From: Petunia secreta
Taxonomy: Eukaryota > Streptophyta > Magnoliopsida > Solanales > Solanaceae
Direction: 5' to 3'
NCBI GenBank assembly: GCA_029990175.1
Contig: JARKIP010000005.1
Location: 34,791,501-34,855,500, forward strand
Length of the DNA: 64,000 nt
Position 1 is the first letter of the stretch, and every line of letters begins with the position of its first letter. Below, in pieces: positions 57,294 through 64,000 of this stretch. A program made the position numbers and the translations under genes. The notes beneath the pieces were generated by a model. The model had not been told where the DNA came from and did no database searches. It saw only the letters and a list, made by a program, of their open reading frames with translations.

Positions 57294-58065
57294 TGATACG
57301 GAAATTAACAACACAAAAATAAAATTGACAAGAATTTAAAGATGAAAGGAAGACCCACTTTTGATTAGAAAATATTTGAAAAGTAGATTAGGGAAAGATT
57401 AACCTAAACACCCTTCTAATCGTCCAACAAAATGAACCAACACTAATTGATCATCAATTAGGTGAAATCTAATTGCAAATCAAGGACATAATGTGCTTAA
57501 GCAAACTAGCTTAGCCAATAACCTCACAATGCTAATAAAAATCCAAAAACCAAACTAAACATAATGACAATAAGGTCTTGTCTAGTATTTCTAGAAATGG
57601 TACATTTCCCTTAATTGCCCCTTAACATTGGGCCTTCAAAATCATTAGTTGAAAATGGGCTTCTGGTCCTCGTCTCAGCATGTTCACGCAAGAACCGGCG
57701 CTATCGTGCAGATCATCAAGTCAGAGCCTTGCGATCGCGAAGGCGTGGTCCTTCAACCAATATCAGCCGCCTGCTCGATCGCGTTAGAGGACACTCGATC
57801 GCGCTGATCTACATCCCTTTCTTACGCGATCGCGTCTGATGGCGAGCGATTGCGGTGGTCTTCTTTTTGGCCTTTCGCGATCGCATCTGTGGAATCGCGA
57901 TCGCGATGAACACTCTCAGCTTCTGACGCAGAAAGTAGGCAGAAATACCCTGAACCTTCCAACACTTGCCCCAGCAGCTCCTACTGTGCAAATATGGACT
58001 GCAACTGCTGCAACTCCGGTGCTTGGCTCCTTGTAAAGGGTTTGCCCGGGCATCGGGTTGCATCA
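57294..58065 (-). mobile_element. Solo LTR M with GCGATCGCG palindromes
   Basis: A 772-bp insertion in K gag, TGATACGG...TTGCATCA, with TSD TGAGA at 57289-57293 and 58066-58070. Read on the minus strand it starts TGATGCAACCCG, like the gypsy LTRs here, and ends TTTCCGTATCA. No interior is present, so it is a solo LTR. Its U3 has seven GCGATCGCG-type palindromes at 57731-57907. Confidence 0.85.
57731..57907 (-). repeat. GCGATCGCG palindromic array in solo LTR M
   Basis: Copies at about 57731, 57776, 57797, 57825, 57844 (degraded), 57876 and 57894, flanked by unrelated short spacers. It occupies the same U3 position as the AGGCGCTCCGCCT arrays but with a different core. Confidence 0.85.
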
Positions 58066-58599
58066 TGAGAGCATCTTCTTTCTTCTGACTATCTCCATTG
58101 TAGATCTCCTTCAATTTTTCCCATATTTCCTTGGCATATTTGCATTCTATTATCTTTGCCAGAATATCAAGAGTCACTCCATTCGTAAGTGTGAGCATAG
58201 CTCTGCGTTTACTTGAAGCTAATCAAAGTCTTGTGGATCCAGTTCTTCTACCAGCTTTGGTACTAAGGATCCATTTGCAACTTTCTTCACAGGTACATGG
58301 GGTCCTCTCTTCACAATCAGCCAGAGACTATAGTGCATAGCCTGGAGAAGCACTTTTATCTCTCTTTTCTATCTGTTGTGGTTGAGCCCTTCAAACAGTG
58401 GAGGCCTGAAGGGATTTATTCCTTCCATAATTTCAAACAAACCAGCCAGTTTTGAGCTTTGATTTTTTAACCCCATTAGTGCTAGTGGTGATTCATCATC
58501 TGACTCCTTTCCTCCATCAGATTCACTATCAGTTGGTCCCCAAGTTGCATAGAAAGCTTCCTTCTTCTTTCAGCTCTGAAGTTAGGAGTACGCAAGAAC

Positions 58600-59567
58600 A
58601 TTTTTTTCCTTATCCTTGTCTTTGGAAGTGACTTTCTCCTTCTCCTTTGTTGCTCTGTTCTTCATCCACTCAACTTCCCACATGGGACAGTCCATCACTT
58701 CATGATCCTTCTTAAAACACTTAAAGCAGCCTGAGTAGTCTGGACTATCGACTATGTTCTTTCTCCCTGAGTTGTCTTTTGTATTCTTCTTGAACCCTTT
58801 GAACTTTCCAAGATTGAACTAGCTGATTCAATAGTTTGGAAGTCTACTTCAGGTTCATCGGTTGCCTCAAGAGCAATGGTCTTTTCCTTTTTGGGTCCTG
58901 ACTTGTTCTTCGACTCCTTCATCATCTTATGAGTCTTCAAGCTGCCCACTAGTTCCTCTAACTTGATAGATTTAGTGGTTTTGACTCAATAATAGCAGAC
59001 ATAATTGGTTCCCAAGCGTCAGGGAGAACATACATCACTTTATCAACCATTTCAACTTCTGAGAGCTCCATGTCTAGAGATCTCATCTCATTTATGATTA
59101 TGGTTAGCCTAGTCATCATATCCTGAATGGACACCTTCCCACCCATAATGAATAGCTCGGATTGTCTTTTCAGCATTATTCTGTTTGAGCCCTTGACTTC
59201 AGTGGTTCCTTCATAAGAGACTTATAAGGAATCCCAGATTGGCAGTCTTATACGCTCAGACCATGTTTAACTCCTCAGGACCTAGTCTGCAAATTACATG
59301 CCTCTTGGTGTTGTGATTCTTTTCTATCATCTTGTAGTCAACATCATTATACTCAAATCTTTCCTTTGGTTCAGCATGAGCAGCAGCTCCTTCACCGACT
59401 GTCTTAGTAGGGACTAGATTCCCTTCAGACATGATTATCTATAATTGATAATCTTTAGCACAGATATTGTTTTCCATTCTACTTTTCCACCAGGCATAGT
59501 ATTGCCTATTGAATTGAGGTGGCCTTAGCACGTACTGCCCTTTAGTGATTGTAGGTAGTGCACTCAT
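58600..59567 (-). pseudogene. Element K gag, first part (decayed)
   Basis: Read leftwards from ATG 59567 (MSALPTITKGQYVLRPP), with stops by 59430. Fragments at 59176-58958 and 58949-58752 carry MMTRLTIIINEMRSLDMEL, VLPDAWEPI and LKTHKMMKE, typical of SIRE gag, then the zinc knuckle CFKCFKKDHEVMDC near 58710. Non-functional. Confidence 0.8.
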
Positions 59568-59612
59568 GATTAGATCCTTCTCAAGGTGTTAACTTGGTGA
59601 CGAGAAGACCTA

Positions 59613-59625
59613 CTCTGATACCACT
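59613..59625 (-). other. Element K primer-binding site
   Basis: On the minus strand AAGTGGTATCAGAG follows the LTR end, matching the initiator-Met tRNA type used by plant copia elements. Confidence 0.85.
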
Positions 59626-60490
59626 TGTTATACTCTATACACCTCCTAGGGACACTAGAAAGGGGGGTTGAATAGTGTCGTCCAATTTTCGATGAAGAAC
59701 CTGACTCTTGGTTATAAGAACTCAGTTCTTGTACAGTTGTCACAATCAATACTCACCAAACTAAAGGTAAAACAGTAAACAAAAGACACAGGGTTTTTAA
59801 TATGGAAAACTCCTTGCTCAAGGGAGAAAAACCACGACCCACACTCTGGTATTTTGCAAACACTTCCCACTAACACAAAGAGCAGGTTTTAAATTACAAA
59901 CTCTGTAACCAAGGGGCTACACTCTATACCCTAAATAGTCACAAAGCTAAACTGTAGCTTTACAAAGTAATCGCTCAAACGTTCACCTATTACAATGGCT
60001 TCTAAGATAAGCAAATAGGTAAAAACTATTAATACGTACACTGAGACAACTACAACAAAGAACCTAATCAATTTGCTAATTATGCTCCAAGTTCTTTAAT
60101 GGTTGTCATCACAGTTAATTCACTTCAAAAATTATTGAATTGTCTTTTGTTTTCTCTCAACTCTCATAGTAAATAATTGAGATCGGCTGCCTAAAATACT
60201 TGCTTTTATATGGGCTTCGTAAGTCTAGCAGTGTTTCACTAGGAAACCTTGTAAATATGGCAAGTCAAGATTTCCTTTGATACTCTCCTTGTTCAGCACC
60301 AACTCTCGTTCACACTTCAATGTGACAGCCACGACACAAACTTCTTTTTGCTGACTAGGATGCACATAAGCCTACGCGCCACTGCTCCTACTTCTGCATA
60401 GATTTGTATTCTACAAATCTTTTCGATCAGTCGTGCCTTTATCATCAAGGACAAAGTTCTTCTCTAAGCTACTGAGCCCTTCGTTTGTTA
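59626..60490 (-). mobile_element. Element K 5' LTR (outer end truncated)
   Basis: 865 bases match the 896-bp LTR at 47899; homology stops at about 60490, about 30 bases short of the expected CTCAACA end. Confidence 0.88.
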
Positions 60491-61174
60491 GATACCTAGC
60501 TGCTGTTGAATATGATTAGCCGTGAGCTATTTTATCTTCGTCGTTAGCAACCCCATCATGGGAACTTGTGTCTTTTGGTGAAATCCAATTGAACTCTTTC
60601 CTCCTTGATCATTAGATTTGCAAGAAACAATATTTTCTTTAGGATAATTGCATAGTATAGTGCCTATTCACGTTCTAATCGAAAGGTATCAACACTAGTT
60701 CCTTGGTATTGTTTGATTAAGGTTGAGTTTGTGTCTTGCTTTTATCTTTATCTTTCTGTTCTTACTTCCGCGTGTGTGTTTGTTGCTTTGTCTTGATTGT
60801 CTTGCATCATCTTGGTATTAGAGCACGATTTTGATTTTTTTCTTACAAATCCAATCCCCTCCTACGTTATATTCGTGCTTTTGTGTCTTTGTTTCCATTT
60901 TGTGTTCTTGTTTTATTCTTACAAATAAAAATTAAAAAGAAGAAGAAAAGAAAAATTAAAAATTTTCATTGATTGTTTAAATTAAACAACCACAGATTCG
61001 TTGTTATCATTGGCAGTAGAGTCTTAAAACTGCCGATCGTACATCATATGACGACAAAGGTTTATGTGTGGTTTTGGACCTGTCAGATGTTGGTTTTGAG
61101 CCTGACACCCCATCTTGAAGTTTGGTTATTTTGTGTTGTGCTTAGTTGATTTTGTCAGATGTTGGTTTTGAGCT
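60491..61174 (+). mobile_element. Element L: truncated gypsy 5' LTR, PBS and leader
   Basis: 60491-60809 matches the R/U5 end of the D/E LTR family (GAGGATAATTGCATAGTATAG, CTTGCATCA). TCTTGGTATTAGAGCAC (60810 onward) is a PBS with one change. The leader to 61174 includes a direct repeat GTCAGATGTTGGTTTTGAGC at about 61081 and 61154. Cut on the right by element I. Confidence 0.75.
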
Positions 61175-61859
61175 TGATGTCCCCCAATCCAAGACACTCA
61201 CTTACACTTGGTTTGGAAGGGCATGGATGATACGAGCTCGAGGGATGATTTGAAGACCATGCATTGGAGCTCGATTGAAGGAGGAAACCCCATGCTTCAT
61301 GGCCAGGCGGAGCGCCCAAAAAGCCAGGCGGACCGCCCAGAATGAAGGCTAACCAGGCGAAGCGCCCAAGCAGAACACTGCCTTGGTCAGCCACTCCACC
61401 AGGCGGAGTACCTCACCCAAGGTGGAGCACGTAGCAATGCTGAAACTTGCTATCTTTTTTATGAAGTTCCTAATATAGCCCTAAGTGCTCTATTGTATTC
61501 CCACATAGCTCAGGGCCTTTTAGACTTTTCATAACATTGTATTGAGAGCTATAAATACTCTCTTAGCTCATTTATGTCACTTAGCTTACATTGAATACAC
61601 TAAATTGAAGGGAAACATTCTCAAAACCTTGTTATTGGCTTAAAATCAATTGGAAGAATCTAAGTTGAGCTTTAATCCTCCTTGATCATTCTATTTGTAA
61701 GAGCCGGGTGTCTTTTGAGGATAGTTGCATAGTGTAGGTTCTACTTGACACAAGCGAGGGTGTATCGAAACATTGTTCTTCGGTGCTACCTCGTAAGTTG
61801 TTTGAGTCACGTCTCAGTTTTATCGTTACTTTTATCGTTTCCGTGTTTACATTGCATCA
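61175..61859 (+). mobile_element. Element I 5' LTR
   Basis: 685 bp, TGATGTCCCC...ATTGCATCA. Palindromic array at 61301-61432 (AGGCGGAGCGCCC, AGGCGGACCGCCC units and an AACACTGCC spacer). TATAAATA at 61550. The ACGTGG box is decayed here. Confidence 0.85.
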
Positions 61860-62865
61860 GTTGGTATCAAAGCAAGGCTCGACTGTTGTTTCTACAAACC
61901 CCCGTTCCTTGTTCGAAGTGTTTTTACCTTATCCTTGTTGTTATACATGGATTTGTTCTTGAAAATTTGAAAAAGAAGAAAAAATTAAAAAAGTTAAAAA
62001 TCACAAAATTTGCTAGAACTTGTTTGTTGTTACGATTTTATTGGTGTTTGTTATCGGGGAATGTTCTAGGATGTTAACCCGTTATTTTGATACCCCCATT
62101 ACATTGATTGGTGTTGCGGAATGAAAATTCAAATTTTGAATCTCAAAATTTCTTGAAACCCTTGAAAAACTTTTGCTCAAATCTTGAATCAAAGATTGTT
62201 GTTGGTTGTTTGTTGTATAAAACCATTGGTGTTTGTTTATAGTAGCATAAAACACATTTGAGTATCATCAAAAGTGAAAAACATCTCGAAATCGTTGGGA
62301 AAAAATGGTTGAAAATCGCCAAAATCCAGTTTTTGGCAAAGCTGAATCGCAGGCCAGGGGGACTGCCCAAGCCCTAGGCACTCCGCCCAGCTAGCTTTTT
62401 GCCCAAATTTTTACAATTTCCAGGCCGACCGCCCAGACTGGATCGGGTTCGGGTAGCTAGTTTTCTTAGGATTTTGTGTTTGTTTTGTTTCCATTGCTTC
62501 TGGCTAGTACTTTGAGAGTAACACTACGACTTAATAAGTACTAGTTATTTGAGCGATTAGGATACTCGTGCCTAGGGGAGAGTAGACCTCAAAGAAGGCT
62601 CGTAGTTTTATTTTTGCTTCAAGTGCACACTAAATAGCCTAGCATTCATCGATTCCCGTCAACTCCACTCTTCCTGAAGAGTATTTGGGTCTAGTGAATT
62701 GGTTTGGTTATCGAGGAAGTTGATCAACTACGAGGAGGCCATTTAGCTCAACCTTGTGTGAACCTACCCCAACTTGAGTGAACCCGAGCGACAATCAAAA
62801 AGTGAGGGAGTGCGTGAGGACTTATACTCTAATCTCTTTTCTTGTTTTTGATTTCTTGTAGGTTC
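61860..62865 (+). other. Element I PBS, leader, palindromic array and splice acceptor
   Basis: GTTGGTATCAAAGCAAGG is the PBS with one change. A decayed palindromic array lies at 62352-62445 (AGGCACTCCGCCC, AGGCCGACCGCCC). CTAATCTCTTTTCTTG...TTTCTTGTAG|GTTC precedes the gag ATG, again splice-acceptor-like. No gene is visible in between. Confidence 0.75.
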
Positions 62866-64000
62866 ATGGGGGAAGAGAAGGTAAAGGATACCATTGAGGT
62901 TCCAACTGACGTCTTGGCTAACCTATTGGCCGAGATGAAGGCTCTAAATCTCAAAATGGAGGTTTCTGAAAGAGAAAGGACCCCGAGTGTCCACAAAGAT
63001 GCCAGAGAAGGCACAAGTGATGGTTCAACCGTGAGACCGGAGCGATTTGCCGAGCTAGCTCAACAACAACGGTTGAAAGAAGAAGCTCTTATTCTTGAGA
63101 GATTGTTGGGCAATCCCAAAGGTGAATTTCCACTCATGCAGCCCCATAGAAATGTTGCACCCCTTGAGCAAGTTGTTGTGCTCAAGAAGGGGAGGGTCCC
63201 AGACTTGGTGAAGCTTGTGATGATTTTGATGCTCCCTATCCGAATAGTAGGGCAATGAATGGAGGCCGGGCTATGGATGGAGGTCGTGGGCGAGGTCGAG
63301 GACCTCCAAGGGCTTTTGTGGGGAGGAACTTGAGGCGAGAATATGAGGATGTTTATGGGGGCCAACCGGAGCCAAACCGTGGAGGTCGAGACAACAACCT
63401 TAATAGTGTGAAGATCGCTATCCCACCATTCAAAGGGACTAGTGATCCGAAAAAGTTCTTAGAGTGGAAGGTTCAATTGGAGCGGGTTTTTGATACAAAC
63501 GACTTGTCCGAGGAGAAGAAATCCACTTATGTCATTGCTTCATTTGAGTCATATGCTTCCACATGGTGGGAATCGGTCAAGAGGTCATGAAGAATAGTTG
63601 GGATGCCAATGCACATTACTTGGGAAGAATTGAAAGAGGTGATGAGCACCAAATATGCGACACCCAAGTATAGGCAAGAAAATCTCAAGAGGCTATATGA
63701 ATTGAAACAAGGCTTCAATTCGGTTGATGAATATTTCAATGAATTTGAAAAGAATCGAATGGCCCTTGACATGGAAACTGAAGATAAGGAGCAAGCTATC
63801 ATCCGATTCAAGAATTGTTTGAGCCGGGAGATTGCTTCTCAATTGAGGCTACACATCTTTCATTCTTTTCAAGATGTATGTAATGCCGCGGTTGAAGCCG
63901 AAAAGTGGCTCAAGGAAGAGAAAGCTCCTCGCTATAGGAATACTACTTCTACTCCAATGACTCGACCCAAAGAATGGAGAAGCTCGAACACAAGTGGTGC
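62866..64000 (+). pseudogene. gag: Element I gag (frameshift and stop; runs off the window)
   Basis: ATG 62866 (MGEEKVKDTIEVP). The first frame ends at 63258, and a frameshift at about 63170-63190 moves the gag frame to the one containing 63255-63590 (MNGGRAMDGGRGRGRGPP, then LNSVKIAIPPFKG and YASTWWESVKR). A TGA at about 63588 interrupts; the same frame then continues (ITWEELKEV, IIRFKNCLSREIASQLRLH) to the window end. Close to C gag in sequence. Confidence 0.85.

Larger units (their letters stand above)
56295..58853 (-). repeat. Tandem duplication inside K gag (second unit split by M)
   Basis: Unit 1 (in transcription order) spans 58853-57197 including M; unit 2 spans 57196-56295. Each is about 0.9 kb and contains YSGCFKCFKKDHxVxDCPM, EAFYATWGPTDSESDG, PPLF.G, KRGPHVP, LVEELDPQDxD and KEIWEKLKE-type sequence. 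The junction at about 57196 has ACTTCAG/CTCTTCAG microhomology. The N-terminal PPLFEG and KEIW segments come after the zinc knuckle, unlike normal SIRE gag order. Confidence 0.75.
47899..60490 (-). mobile_element. Element K: decayed SIRE-type Ty1/copia retrotransposon
   Basis: Read leftwards: 5' LTR (59626-60490), PBS, gag, pol in copia order (protease, integrase, RT, RNase H), an extra 3' ORF, polypurine tract and 3' LTR (47899-48794). The LTRs carry ACTCTA..CACCTCCTA..GACACTAGA and a GTTGAATAGTGTC-type motif seen in plant SIRE/Maximus elements. The 5' LTR lacks about 30 bases at its outer end, so no TSD can be read. gag is duplicated and rearranged, and solo LTR M lies in it. Confidence 0.88.
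61175..64000 (+). mobile_element. Element I: Ty3/gypsy (CRM-like) 5' end, running off the window
   Basis: 5' LTR 61175-61859, PBS, leader with palindromic array, and gag. The 3' part is outside the window. If intact, its TSD should be GAGCT (61170-61174). Confidence 0.85.

Noticed and set aside
57731..57907. GCGATCGC repeats like the HIP1 palindrome of cyanobacteria, suggesting contamination
   Set aside because: The block lies inside a 772-bp insertion with TGAGA TSDs in a plant copia gag and has LTR-style ends.
57809..58198. Reading frame of 129 codons on the minus strand as a gene
   Set aside because: It spans the junction of K gag and solo LTR M and is an accident of the insertion.

Overview
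This is a plant (eudicot-like) genomic window made almost entirely of nested LTR retrotransposons; I see no ordinary host gene, rRNA or tRNA gene. The evidence is several LTR pairs with TG...CA ends, 5-bp target-site duplications (TSDs), primer-binding sites (PBS) matching the 3' end of plant initiator-Met tRNA, and Ty3/gypsy gag-pol reading frames. The gag-pol proteins (CCHC knuckle, DSG protease, YFDD reverse transcriptase, DDE integrase, a tail reading through the polypurine tract into the 3' LTR) look most like the CRM (centromeric retrotransposon) lineage. A centromeric or pericentromeric origin is therefore plausible but not proven. I cannot name the species.

Layout, using my own letters. 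Element A (1-19085, +) has lost its left end to the window edge. It is split by element B (3689-17358, +, TSD CCAAC), which is split by element C (8512-16302, -, autonomous gypsy, TSD GTGCA). A lies inside a partial LTR, J (19086-19690). J abuts an old minus-strand gypsy, G, whose gag is split by element F (20248-41026, +, TSD TTTCA). F carries two autonomous gypsy copies: D (20704-28223, TSD AGAAT) in its 5' LTR and E (31724-39226, TSD ACTTA) in its coding region. G resumes at 41032 and runs into LTR 42718-43485, which is also the 3' LTR of a decayed gypsy, H (to about 46960). After an AT-rich orphan stretch comes K (47899-60490, -), a decayed SIRE-type Ty1/copia element with an extra 3' ORF and a solo LTR, M (57294-58065, TSD TGAGA). 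Last come a truncated gypsy 5' end, L (60491-61174), and the 5' part of another gypsy, I (61175 to the window edge).

The most unusual content is the A/B/F group. These are LTR elements with no reverse transcriptase or integrase. Each carries one long reading frame (here ORFX; about 987 codons in B once C is removed) with an acidic N-terminus, a retropepsin-like segment whose Asp-Ser/Thr-Gly triad is not conserved, a conserved Pro/Ser-rich block and hydrophobic C-terminal repeats. They share PBS, leader sequence, a stem-loop before the polypurine tract and a promoter module with the autonomous gypsy elements, so they are probably mobilised by them. This resembles the non-autonomous centromeric elements described in rice, but with a long unknown protein.

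A second signal links A, B, C, F and I. GC-rich palindromic units (AGGCGCTCCGCCT type) form arrays at two places in each element: the U3 part of the LTR, and the leader between PBS and start codon. In genomic RNA these would lie near opposite ends. I also see a likely leader intron in the autonomous elements whose acceptor is missing in A, B and F.
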